NCBI RefSeq assembly: GCF_001403875.1
Contig: NZ_LN884299.1
Location: 682,001 to 746,000, forward strand
Reading direction: 5' to 3'
DNA: 64,000 nt
From: Paenibacillus ihumii
GTDB taxonomy: Bacteria; Bacillota; Bacilli; Paenibacillales; Paenibacillaceae
The notes under the pieces are model-generated. The model was not told where the DNA came from. It made no database searches and was given only the letters and a program-made list of their open reading frames with translations. Made by a program: the position numbers and the translations under genes. Below, piece after piece: positions 44,623-52,550 of this stretch (its first letter is position 1; the number at the start of each line of letters is the position of its first letter).

Positions 44623-45330
44623 ATGAAACTTAGACCCATTGAAATCGCGAGAAAATTAGATGTCGGCACGAGTGCGTTGCGGCATTACGAGGCTTGGGGG
44701 ATTGTTCCGCCTCCTCAGCGGGGAGCCAACGGCTATCGCATCTATACGGAGGAACATGAGGCTTATTTTAAGTGTATCCGGGCGATGTATCCGGGATTTG
44801 GCATGGCCTTGGTTCGGAAGGTGATGCCGATGCTTCAGCAGAAGAAATTTACGGAAGCTTTGTGGGAGATCAACCGGGTGCAAGCCGAGCTGTACCAGAA
44901 GAAGCAGCAGGCCCTGCAGGCATTGGAGATTCTGAAGCCGGATCAAATGGAAAGCTTCCTCGCCAGCCGGAAGAAGCAGGGGTATACCATCGGGGAAGTC
45001 GCGGAGGAAATAGGTGTGCCTGCTACCACGTTACGGCATTGGGAGAAGGAAGGCTTGATTGCTCCTGACCGCGATCCCGAGAGCGGTTATCGACGATACC
45101 ATCGCGACGACATTCGCCGGCTATTAATTATTAGAACCGTACAGTCCTCCGTTTACCTGCTGGAGAAGGTTCGCGAGATCATGGAGAAAATCAATCAGCA
45201 AAGCCTGTCCGAGGTTCGAAGAATTACGATGGATTCATTGGCTTATATGGATGTGCAAATCGAACAGCAGCTTCGCGGCGCGCATTATCTCTATGAGCTC
45301 ATTGAGCTGCTCAAACAGGACAGCGGATAG
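44623..45330 (+). CDS. Regulator with two MerR-type DNA-binding domains
   Basis: A 235-residue protein with two separate MerR winged helix-turn-helix domains. The first is at residues 3-65 (RPIEIARKLDVGTSALRHYE, NGYRIYTEEH). The second is at about 119-185 (YTIGEVAEEIGVPATTLRHW, SGYRRYHRDDIRRL). Each is followed by a short helix (about 75-110 and 190-230) like a MerR dimerisation helix. No ligand-binding domain or metal Cys is present. Normal MerR proteins have one such domain. AGGGAGCTGGCTGT precedes the ATG. It is divergent from the VOC gene and next to a duplicated promoter block, so it likely controls the VOC and UvrA-like genes. Confidence 0.88.
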   Translation: MKLRPIEIARKLDVGTSALRHYEAWGIVPPPQRGANGYRIYTEEHEAYFKCIRAMYPGFGMALVRKVMPMLQQKKFTEALWEINRVQAELYQKKQQALQALEILKPDQMESFLASRKKQGYTIGEVAEEIGVPATTLRHWEKEGLIAPDRDPESGYRRYHRDDIRRLLIIRTVQSSVYLLEKVREIMEKINQQSLSEVRRITMDSLAYMDVQIEQQLRGAHYLYELIELLKQDSG

Positions 45331-45387
45331 TAGTATCCCAGCCCCGCATTATTGCCAAAGTTTGTGGGAATAATTCTATAAGTTTGT

Positions 45388-45425
45388 AAAAAAAATTGAA
45401 GCCCCGGTCCTAAGACTGGGGCTTC
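45388..45425 (-). terminator. Terminator after the DHA2 efflux gene
   Basis: GAAGCCCCAGTC and GACCGGGGCTTC pair around TTAG on the minus strand, followed by AATTTTTTTT. It lies 40 bases past the stop at 45467 and also faces the end of the MerR-type gene. Confidence 0.9.
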
Positions 45426-45466
45426 GAGCTTGGATTGGATAAACCAATGTTATTCAATTACTTCAT

Positions 45467-46966
45467 TTATTTCGTCGCGCTAGGCTCAGGCTCGCTCTCA
45501 AGCTTGGCTAGAGCCGCCTTGCTTACGTCTACGCGCTTGACGAACAGCGTCAGAATCAGCGCGACCACAGTAGTCGCGGCCGCAATGACGAAGGAAAATT
45601 GAATCCCTTCAAGGAGAGCGGCTTGGCCGATTTGCGCCTTCACCTGATCCGTAATCGTAGTTGGATCCAGAGCCGCGATTTGACTGGCGGCGCTTGATTT
45701 CGTTCTAGAGTTCATGATCGAGACGAAGATCGCGGTACCTATCGCGCCAGCGACCTGCTGAATCGTATTGTTGGCAGCCGTACCATGCGGATTCAGACGC
45801 GTAGGCAGCTGATTCAAGCCATTGGTCATAATCGGCATCATGACCATAGATATTCCGAACATACGCAGGGAATACAAGGAAATGATATGGCTGTAGGTCG
45901 TCTCCAGATTGAATTTCGACATCATATACGTAGTAACCGCGGTAATAGCCAGACCGACAAAGCCAAGAATACGAGGCCCGAACTTATCGAAGAGCTTGCC
46001 CGTGATCGGGGACATAATCCCCATGACGATCGCGCCGGGAAGCATCATCAAGCCGGAATCCAGCGGCGTAATGCCGCGGACATTCTGCACGTAGGCAGGC
46101 GTCAGGATCATCCCCGAGAACAGGGCCGCCGCGTTAACGGCTGAAATGATCGAAGCCATCGAATACATCGGATATTTATAAATGCCCAGGTTCAGAAGCG
46201 GAATCTCCAGACGCAATTGGCGAATAACGAACAATACAACTCCAATGGCACCGGCAGCAATGCAGGTAATGACGACAGGATCGTCCCAGCCCGCGCTGCT
46301 GGCATCACTAAAGCCATACAACAATCCGCCGAAGCCGATTGTGCTCAGCACGACGGACAGGTAGTCCAGCTTGGTTGGCTTGGTCGGCATGACACTGCGG
46401 AACTTCCAAATGGCCAGCAGCAGCGCGATAACCGCAAACGGCAGAATCATCTCAAACAGCAGGCGCCAGTTATGATATTCCACGATATAACCGGACAGCG
46501 TCGGTCCGATCGCCGGAGCCACGATCATAACCAGACCGAATACCCCCATGGCTGCACCGCGTTTCTCACGCGGGAAGCTAATTAGCATAATATTCATCAG
46601 CAGGGGAGACATCACGGAGGAGCCTGCAGCCTGGATCATCCGGCCGGCGATCAGCCAGCCGAAGTTGGGAGAAATCGCAGCGATCAAGGTTCCTACGGTA
46701 AAAATAGATAAGGCCGTAATAAACAAGGTGCGATTCGTAAACTTCATCAGCAGGAAGGCCGATACGGGAATCAGGATCCCGCTGACCAGCATATAACCGG
46801 TGGACAACCATTGAACAGCGGAATAATCGATGTGGAAGTCCGCCATAATTGTCGGCAGAGCGACATTAAGTAATGAATTATTCAAGAAGGCAACAAAGGT
46901 TGCAAAAAATAACAAGCCAAGCATTAAGTAGGGCGGCTTTTCTAACTGTTTGACAGTGCTGCTCAT
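45467..46966 (-). CDS. DHA2-family multidrug MFS efflux pump
   Basis: A 499-residue, 14-helix transporter of the EmrB/QacA (DHA2) group. Signatures include NVALPTIMADFHIDYSAVQW in helix 1, STGYMLVSGILIPVSAFL, GRMIQAAGSSVMSPLLMNI and the motif C string FGLVMIVAPAIGPTLSG. It exports drugs or other lipophilic compounds using the proton gradient. It is divergent from a TetR regulator whose gene starts 160 bases away, so repression through the shared gap is likely. Confidence 0.92.
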   Translation of the reverse strand: MSSTVKQLEKPPYLMLGLLFFATFVAFLNNSLLNVALPTIMADFHIDYSAVQWLSTGYMLVSGILIPVSAFLLMKFTNRTLFITALSIFTVGTLIAAISPNFGWLIAGRMIQAAGSSVMSPLLMNIMLISFPREKRGAAMGVFGLVMIVAPAIGPTLSGYIVEYHNWRLLFEMILPFAVIALLLAIWKFRSVMPTKPTKLDYLSVVLSTIGFGGLLYGFSDASSAGWDDPVVITCIAAGAIGVVLFVIRQLRLEIPLLNLGIYKYPMYSMASIISAVNAAALFSGMILTPAYVQNVRGITPLDSGLMMLPGAIVMGIMSPITGKLFDKFGPRILGFVGLAITAVTTYMMSKFNLETTYSHIISLYSLRMFGISMVMMPIMTNGLNQLPTRLNPHGTAANNTIQQVAGAIGTAIFVSIMNSRTKSSAASQIAALDPTTITDQVKAQIGQAALLEGIQFSFVIAAATTVVALILTLFVKRVDVSKAALAKLESEPEPSATK

Positions 46967-47006
46967 ACAGAAGTTTCTCCTATCTCTATTTAAAATTTAA
47001 GTCACT

Positions 47007-47057
47007 TGATGATTTTATATCATCGGTACAATAAAATCAAGTTTTTGTACCCTGGGT
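47007..47057. promoter_or_regulatory. Candidate TetR operators between efflux pump and regulator
   Basis: The divergent gap has two inverted repeats: GATGAT-5-ATCATC at 47007-47023 and GGTACAA-13-TTGTACC at 47025-47051, the latter running into GGTATAAT, a good -10 sequence for the plus-strand gene. The positions fit an operator covering both promoters. Confidence 0.5.
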
Positions 47058-47125
47058 ATAATTCGCATTGTTTTTCTCGAGGATCGTAGATATACTTGTT
47101 GATATCAAGTAGTACGGAGGAACTC

Positions 47126-48001
47126 ATGAATCAACGAAAAATCCAAGTGGTGAACCATGCCTTTGCCTTATTTATTGAGAAAGGGATCATGCCCACCTCT
47201 ATTCAAGATATTATTGAACGCGCAGGCATCTCCAAGGGGACGTTCTACAATTACTTCTCTTCCAAGAACGAATGCGTCAGTGCCGTGCTGGAGCAAATTC
47301 GCTATGAAGCGCATATGAAAAGAAGCGAGCTGCAGATTGGCAAGGACCCTGGCGATATCGAGGTCTTGATCGAGCAAATATCAATGATTGCACAGAGCAG
47401 CCAGAAATACGGCTTGACCGCCCTGTTCGAAGAAATTCTGCATTCTCGTGATAAAGAGATGAAGCAGTACGTGATGCGCTACCGCATCTTCGAGATCGGA
47501 TGGCTCGCGGATCGCCTGGTCGACGTCTACGGCGAGAAGCTGCGCCGATGCGCCTTTGAGGCGGCTGTCATTTTCATGGGAATCCAGCAGCATCTGCTGT
47601 TTACGGCCAAATCGATCAACCAATCCAATATCGAGCCCAAAGACGTGGCCCGCACGATATTGCTGCACTACATGAGCTATATCATCGAATGCCTGGTGGA
47701 GAAGAACACCTCCGTTATCGACGATGAGAAGTTACATGTCATGAAAAGCTTGCTGACACAGGAGGAGGTCAAGCAGGAGGAGATCCTTCAGGCCTTGGAC
47801 GATTCCTCCTGCCAGGTGAGATTCACGAAGACACAGGCGGAACTGACCGAAGCGCTTCGTTATGAGATCGAGCAGCAGCCCCTGCGCGAATCGGTGGTCA
47901 ACGCCCTCCTTAAGCCCTATGTCGAGGCCTTCAAGGGCTCGGACGGCTACGACCAGGCTAAAGATATTATGACCATGATCTGGAGATATATGAAGCAATA
48001 G
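47126..48001 (+). CDS. TetR/AcrR-family regulator of the efflux pump
   Basis: About 291 residues. The N-terminal helix-turn-helix is typical (TSIQDIIERAGISKGTFYNY, FSSKNECVSAVLEQI); the C-terminal 230 residues form a long all-helical ligand domain, larger than in most TetR proteins. I start at ATG 47126 (MNQRKIQVVNHAF) with GGAGG five bases before; an upstream frame adds ten residues without a ribosome site. It is divergent from the DHA2 pump and probably represses it. The last 73 codons also occur as a broken copy at 56650-56871. Confidence 0.9.
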   Translation: MNQRKIQVVNHAFALFIEKGIMPTSIQDIIERAGISKGTFYNYFSSKNECVSAVLEQIRYEAHMKRSELQIGKDPGDIEVLIEQISMIAQSSQKYGLTALFEEILHSRDKEMKQYVMRYRIFEIGWLADRLVDVYGEKLRRCAFEAAVIFMGIQQHLLFTAKSINQSNIEPKDVARTILLHYMSYIIECLVEKNTSVIDDEKLHVMKSLLTQEEVKQEEILQALDDSSCQVRFTKTQAELTEALRYEIEQQPLRESVVNALLKPYVEAFKGSDGYDQAKDIMTMIWRYMKQ

Positions 48002-48074
48002 ATTAAGCCAGGGTCTAATGACGAATCCAAAAGTCATATAGCTTAAATTGAGTTGGCCAGAGCGTAAATTAAAT

Positions 48075-48110
48075 AAACTGACACCGGTGCTCGACCGGTG
48101 TCAGTTTTAT
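48075..48110 (+). terminator. Terminator after the TetR gene
   Basis: AAACTGACACCGG and CCGGTGTCAGTTT form a perfect 13-base stem around a seven-base loop, followed by TATT. It lies about 75 bases after the TetR stop. Confidence 0.85.
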
Positions 48111-48400
48111 TGCTGAACAAAGATTGACTTGCTGCTCTGAATAAATTGTTTTTTTTGAGCAGGAATAAAAAAAGTTCTGCAACAACCAAACGACAGCTAT
48201 AGCTGCCGACGGTAGTTGAATAAAACAGGTCAATCATGGTGGTATCTGACTCAATAATACTGGCGCGGCAGTCCGTCTTTCTGATCTGCTACCGTATCCA
48301 AAAACTTTACACATCTAACAACTTCTGAACCTGTTCTCTAGCCTGAAAATAGATACGCCCTGATTACTGTAACACTTTCGCCTGTTCACATTTTGCCATT
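48111..48400. other. Gap between TetR terminator and toxin cassettes
   Basis: AT-rich, no gene supported. On the minus strand GGAGGAGGAAACGAATGG at about 48391-48408 is a good ribosome site leading into a frame of only 11 codons (MAKCEQAKVLQ) that ends near 48367, possibly the stump of a deleted gene. Nothing else stands out. Confidence 0.4.
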
Positions 48401-48403
48401 CGT

Positions 48404-48500
48404 TTCCTCCTCCTTGATTTTTGGATGCAAAAAAAGCTCATTCCTACTCATAATTCAAGAGGAAAGAGCTTTAAATAGTTTATCAAGTGTTTGGTTTGTT
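48404..48500 (-). repeat. Cassette-boundary repeat with terminator, copy A
   Basis: This segment is a diverged copy of 49712-49805. On the minus strand it holds, in order, CAAACACTTGATAAAC, a hairpin AAAGCTCTTTCC/GGAATGAGCTTT with a run of T residues, then CAAAAATCAAGGAGGAGGAA, a ribosome-site-like end. It closes the second immunity gene. Confidence 0.75.
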
Positions 48501-48525
48501 GATGTTGTTGGAATTGTCAGAAAGA

Positions 48526-48858
48526 CTACCCAATAAAAATTACTAATCCATCTCGATGATTAAAAGCTATCGGCACTTCTGTCTCAATCAATTCAATTCT
48601 TTCAATAATCTTTATCCTCTTTTCCTCAGGTAAATTTTCATTCGCCCACTCTTTTATCTTTGATAATTCTTCTAAAACAAATGGAAAATCTTCTTCAACT
48701 AAATCAATGCCAACAGAAAATACTTTAGTCCATTTTAACCCTAATTCTTCAATTGCTGGCTCCCAACATTCTTGAAAGAAAGACTCAGCAGCCACAGGAA
48801 TGAAAAACTTCTCTTCAAATTCATCCTTTGCCTCTAAAACCATAGCACAAATTGACAT
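48526..48858 (-). CDS. Probable immunity protein of the orphan toxin cassette
   Basis: A 110-residue acidic protein (MSICAMVLEAKDEFEEKFFI at the start, SVGIDLVEEDFPFVLEELSK in the middle). No family is recognised. Its ATG shares one base with the stop of the toxin-like gene upstream (TAATG), the coupling typical of toxin/immunity pairs, and its composition is right for an immunity protein. Open sequence extends seven codons further upstream, but the TAATG start is preferred. A terminator follows. Confidence 0.7.
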   Translation of the reverse strand: MSICAMVLEAKDEFEEKFFIPVAAESFFQECWEPAIEELGLKWTKVFSVGIDLVEEDFPFVLEELSKIKEWANENLPEEKRIKIIERIELIETEVPIAFNHRDGLVIFIG

Positions 48859-49571
48859 TATTTTTCCCCTCCAAACCATACCTCAAAAGTGTAATCAGGA
48901 AATTCTTTTCTTAATTGTTCCAAGCTGTTCTCTACAGCTTGTCTTAATTCAGGAGTATCTCCATCTAATCTGAAAACGAACTTCCGAATACCTTTAATTT
49001 GATCTAATGAAGGTACGTCTGGAATCCCATTTTTAGTAGCTCGTGTAGCTGTAGCTTCTGCAATATTATTAATTCTTTTTCTTGTTTTATCCAATATTTG
49101 CTTATCCGTAAATTGCTGAGGTGTTTGAGCAGGTAATCCAGTTTTAGGATTGATGATATCAAGCCCCTTCGCTGCCTTATCCTCATAGAAAATACCATTT
49201 TTCAAGTCAATCTCATCTAATTCGCCGATCGGTTTTCCAGTGTGATCAACAATTTCAACTTCTTTTATTGGCCCAGCCTTTGGCGTCCTCTCAAGCCTAC
49301 CCCCAGATCCCCCCATATCAGGACCGTCATGCTTTTGCAGGTTTCTTGAAAAATCCTTAGGCACAATCATCTGGTGCCCCGTATCCGTTCTTAAAATGGT
49401 AAAAGGCAGCAGATCCATAAAGGATTTCTGAGCCTCAAGTAACTTATTAATGTCCTTTGCTTTGTCGGCGGCCTTTACCGTTTTTTGCAGGCCGTCCATC
49501 ACTTTAACCGCTTTTCCGGCCTTCGTTAGCGTAACTCCCGGGATTAGATACGAAGCTGCCGATCCTAACAT
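48858..49571 (-). CDS. Orphan toxin C-terminal module (putative nuclease)
   Basis: A 237-residue frame in two parts. Residues 1-90 are nearly the same as residues 470-560 of the toxin at 50368-52497 (MLGSAASYLIPGVTLTKAGK, FTILRTDTGHQMIVPKDFSR). After GGSGGRLE the sequence is unrelated to that toxin: VGELDEID-type and FYEDKAAKGL strings give an acidic residue and an ExK-like motif, suggesting a restriction-endonuclease fold, followed by RKFVFRLDGDTPELRQAVEN. The ATG is an internal Met of the parent gene and has no ribosome site, so this is a silent spare cassette that could replace the active toxin tip by recombination. Confidence 0.7.
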   Translation of the reverse strand: MLGSAASYLIPGVTLTKAGKAVKVMDGLQKTVKAADKAKDINKLLEAQKSFMDLLPFTILRTDTGHQMIVPKDFSRNLQKHDGPDMGGSGGRLERTPKAGPIKEVEIVDHTGKPIGELDEIDLKNGIFYEDKAAKGLDIINPKTGLPAQTPQQFTDKQILDKTRKRINNIAEATATRATKNGIPDVPSLDQIKGIRKFVFRLDGDTPELRQAVENSLEQLRKEFPDYTFEVWFGGEK

Positions 49572-49711
49572 CTGAGCTCTTTATTTTACAAATTCTATGT
49601 GGATCGAATTCTATTTTATTCGGCACTCCTATTAAAAATAGTACCTTAGAAGATAGAAAATCCTCTAAGGTTTAATCCTATCTCCTCTACTATTACCTGT
49701 ACATTGATTTC
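49572..49711. other. Junction where the orphan cassette loses homology
   Basis: Homology to the main toxin gene ends at CTGAGCTCTTT near 49588. Beyond it lies about 120 bases of AT-rich sequence with no gene. Reading the minus strand, AAAGGAGGACGAAATCAATG at about 49704-49723 gives a frame of only three codons. Confidence 0.5.
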
Positions 49712-49805
49712 GTCCTCCTTTGATTTTGGGAAAAGAAAAAAAGCTCATTCCTACTCATGGTTAAAGTTGGAAGGAGCTTTTGAAAGTTTATCAAGTGTTT
49801 GTTAA
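49712..49805 (-). repeat. Cassette-boundary repeat with terminator, copy B
   Basis: Same layout as 48404-48500: CAAACACTTGATAAACTTTC, a stem AAGCTCCTTCC/GGAATGAGCTT with one mismatch, then TTTTTTTCTTTT, and AAAGGAGGAC. It closes the EndoU immunity gene at 49878, so each toxin/immunity unit ends in the same element. Confidence 0.78.
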
Positions 49806-49877
49806 TTGTTTAGTGTTCATTTATTGGTTGTATTGTACGATCTTATTGTTAAGGTTGTAAATGGCTTTACACACAAG

Positions 49878-50351
49878 CTATTTTATAGATTCATTCTCTA
49901 TACTCTTAACTTCTAACATTTTTTGTTCAATCCAATTCATAACCATTTCTGCCTCCTCTAAAGCAATCACTCTCCTCTCGCTTTTATATTTATACGTTTC
50001 GTAAGCCCATAGTAATATAATTTTCACAAATTCAATTGTCTCTAATTTACAGATCGGTTCAATTTCATCTTCTTCCTCATCATAAAATGGATCTTCTATT
50101 ATTGTGTAGTCCCTATAAGAAATAACGCTGGATGCATTTCCTCCATGTCTATATTCGGGCATATTTCCCCTTAATAAATCAACATAATTCTCAATATCCT
50201 TTTTCAAATCTTTAAATCTCCAAGGTATATCAGATCCTAAGGGATCACTTATCATACTGGCGAACTCTAGTGATTTTTCCTCGTCAAAATCCAATACAAC
50301 CATATTAAATTCATCCATATATTTCAATTTATATTTATATTTTATCATCAT
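49878..50351 (-). CDS. Probable immunity protein of the EndoU-type toxin
   Basis: About 157 residues, acidic (EDPFYDEEEDEIEPICKLET) with a helical C-terminus. It begins at ATG 50351 (MMIKYKYKLKYMDEFNMVVL), 16 bases after the toxin stop, with GGGGGG about eight bases upstream. The position immediately after a nuclease toxin and the small, acidic nature make it the cognate immunity protein. I do not recognise the family. AT content is higher than in the chromosomal neighbours, as is usual for exchanged cassettes. Confidence 0.75.
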   Translation of the reverse strand: MMIKYKYKLKYMDEFNMVVLDFDEEKSLEFASMISDPLGSDIPWRFKDLKKDIENYVDLLRGNMPEYRHGGNASSVISYRDYTIIEDPFYDEEEDEIEPICKLETIEFVKIILLWAYETYKYKSERRVIALEEAEMVMNWIEQKMLEVKSIENESIK

Positions 50352-50367
50352 TGAAATACCCCCCAAT

Positions 50368-52497
50368 TCAGTATATTGGGTATGCTGAGATTATCTTATC
50401 ATTTCTTAAAATAAACTCTATTTCCATTCCCGTACTTGTTTTCCCTATATATTTATTGTTTATTATATTTACTTTATTATTAAAAGCTTCATTTACTGAA
50501 TCTATTACCTGTTGTGGTGTCCATTCCTTTGGAAAAAATGTAGATTTAGGTCCTTTTAGTACTCCATTAATTTCAACATTGGCTTGATAGACACCAAACT
50601 CATTAGGTGGGTCAACATTCCCGACAATTTTACCGTTACTATTTGGCATCCCTTCATAATGAAAACCATTGGCATTCCCATTTTTGAGTATTTCACCATC
50701 AAAAATATGGCTCAATCCATTTTCTTTAGTTCCTTGTTTAAAGTTTTCTGTGTTTTGTAGACTCCCGAGCAATCTCTCTTTATCTACAACAGGTTTACCA
50801 GCTTGTCCCGTCCCCTCAAGCCTACCCCCAGATCCCCCTACATCAGGACTTTCATGCTTTTGCAGGTTTCTTGAAAAATCCTTAGGCACAATCATCTGGT
50901 GCCCCGTATCCGTCCTTAATATGGTAAAAGGCAGCAGATCCATAAAAGACCTCTGGGCCTCAAGTAACTTATTGATGTCCTTTGCTTTGTCGGCAGCCTT
51001 TGCCGTTTTTTGCAGGCCGTCCATCACTTTAACCGCTTTTCCGGCCTTCGTTAGCGTAACTCCCGGGATTAGATACGAAGCTGCCGATCCTAACATCTGA
51101 GCTCTTTCCTCAGGTGTTCCCTCGTTGAAGTTCTTGTACATGGTCTTGGCGGCTTCTACTAACACTTCAGGGTTCTTGGCCAAGTAAGCGACGCTTTTGA
51201 CGACTCCCTCTACCGTATTCTCAGGGTCTACCACCAGCTTGAAGACAAACTCTGCCGTGCCTACCACGCCCATTACAGTCTCTTCCACTAACGCAAAAAC
51301 AAACTCGTAGGCAACCCGGTCGGCCATGACGACCTTCTTACGCCATTCGGTCATGCCATAGGTGTCTTCCAACCATACATAGTATTCTAATGGCCCGTTT
51401 GCATTGGGCTTGTTGGGATCGTAGACCTTCTCCATAAAATAATTAAAGGTCGTCTCATTCTCCTTGTTATCCGGTGTGATCGGTGTTCCATCCGGCAGCT
51501 CCATCGGCGGGCCATGCAGCCGGCGATACTCCTCGACCTGTCTTTCGAATTCCCGGATCGCCTCCGCCCTCTTCACCGCCAGTTCAATCTCATTATAATT
51601 TAACTTGGCCCAATGACGATACTTCTCATTGACCAGCCCAGCAGCAATCACAAAGCGGAGTTCATCCTGATCCGGCATCTCGGAGCCATCAGTCAGCAGC
51701 GGATTGAATTCCAAAGCCGAGATCGGGGAGCCTGTAAATTGCGCTCTCAAATCTGTGCCTACAAAGTAGCGCTCATCTATACCCAGCTGCTTCAGAAGGG
51801 AACGCTGCAGTTCAGCATGCTGCTTTGCCCCCTCCATATAAGCGGTATTTCCATACTTCTCATAAATGTTATAAGCAACCTGGCTCCGGGCAATTTCAGA
51901 GATTGCATGTGCAATCTCACTCAGTTGATCTCGCGCCCAGCTTTTCTCTTCCACACTGCCGTGATTCATAATATGCAGTAACGAAGCAATACGCGGGTCT
52001 TCTTCAAATGGCTTGAGCTGCTGGCTTAACGACGCTTCCTTTATAGTAAGCAGCATTTCCTTCAATCGATCTATAAGAGAGAGGGGGTTGTTTAGAAAAC
52101 CGCCCACCCCTCCTTTTGCCTGCTGCAACCCGCTCTGTGCCCAGCGACTCAGCAGGCCTGCCTTATTCCAGATGAATTTCCGGGCCACTCCGGTCAAGCT
52201 TCGGGATTGCTTCTCGGATGCATGATATTGCCCGGCAGCCCAACGCAGCGTCGATGCCTTGGCGTCCATTTGGCCTCTAATCGACTCCATCATCCTGCGA
52301 ATCTCCCCAAGCGCTCGCTCCAGTTCGGCTGCGGAGGACTGGACATCATAGCTTTCCCGGTAAGCGGATCTGACAGAGCTCACCAACTGGGACAGCTCTC
52401 CGTACAGTCTAATAACATCATTCTCCAGTACCTGGTTTAAACGCTTCATCCCCTGTTCTAGGCCGAGAATGCGGTCGGGGTCTACCTTCAGCTGCAT
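50368..52497 (-). CDS. Polymorphic toxin with EndoU-type nuclease tip
   Basis: A 709-residue modular toxin. Residues 1-100 are a helical hairpin like WXG100/LXG export domains (LKVDPDRILGLEQGMKRLNQ, but without a clear Trp-x-Gly). Residues 110-340 are the region shared with the other toxins here (EDPRIASLLHIMNHG, EIARSQVAYNIYEKYGN). Residues 420-560 are a hydrophobic, Gly-rich pre-toxin segment, and GGSGGRLEGT is a hinge. Residues 575-709 match the bacterial EndoU nuclease pattern: SHIFDGEI and GFHYEGMP supply His residues, GPKSTFFPKEWTPQQV supplies the Lys, and the end is DKIISAYPIY. EndoU toxins cut RNA, often tRNA. GGAGGTG precedes the ATG. Upstream is the large secreted protein; downstream is the immunity gene. 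Confidence 0.85.
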   Translation of the reverse strand: MQLKVDPDRILGLEQGMKRLNQVLENDVIRLYGELSQLVSSVRSAYRESYDVQSSAAELERALGEIRRMMESIRGQMDAKASTLRWAAGQYHASEKQSRSLTGVARKFIWNKAGLLSRWAQSGLQQAKGGVGGFLNNPLSLIDRLKEMLLTIKEASLSQQLKPFEEDPRIASLLHIMNHGSVEEKSWARDQLSEIAHAISEIARSQVAYNIYEKYGNTAYMEGAKQHAELQRSLLKQLGIDERYFVGTDLRAQFTGSPISALEFNPLLTDGSEMPDQDELRFVIAAGLVNEKYRHWAKLNYNEIELAVKRAEAIREFERQVEEYRRLHGPPMELPDGTPITPDNKENETTFNYFMEKVYDPNKPNANGPLEYYVWLEDTYGMTEWRKKVVMADRVAYEFVFALVEETVMGVVGTAEFVFKLVVDPENTVEGVVKSVAYLAKNPEVLVEAAKTMYKNFNEGTPEERAQMLGSAASYLIPGVTLTKAGKAVKVMDGLQKTAKAADKAKDINKLLEAQRSFMDLLPFTILRTDTGHQMIVPKDFSRNLQKHESPDVGGSGGRLEGTGQAGKPVVDKERLLGSLQNTENFKQGTKENGLSHIFDGEILKNGNANGFHYEGMPNSNGKIVGNVDPPNEFGVYQANVEINGVLKGPKSTFFPKEWTPQQVIDSVNEAFNNKVNIINNKYIGKTSTGMEIEFILRNDKIISAYPIY

Positions 52498-52550
52498 GCT
52501 TCACCTCCGAGTAGTTTGCCATGCTTCCATTATTCGAATTTGGGCGTTTT

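Noticed and set aside
48404..49805. Insertion sequence flanked by the terminator repeats
   Set aside because: No transposase and no target duplication; the repeats fit cassette ends with terminators.
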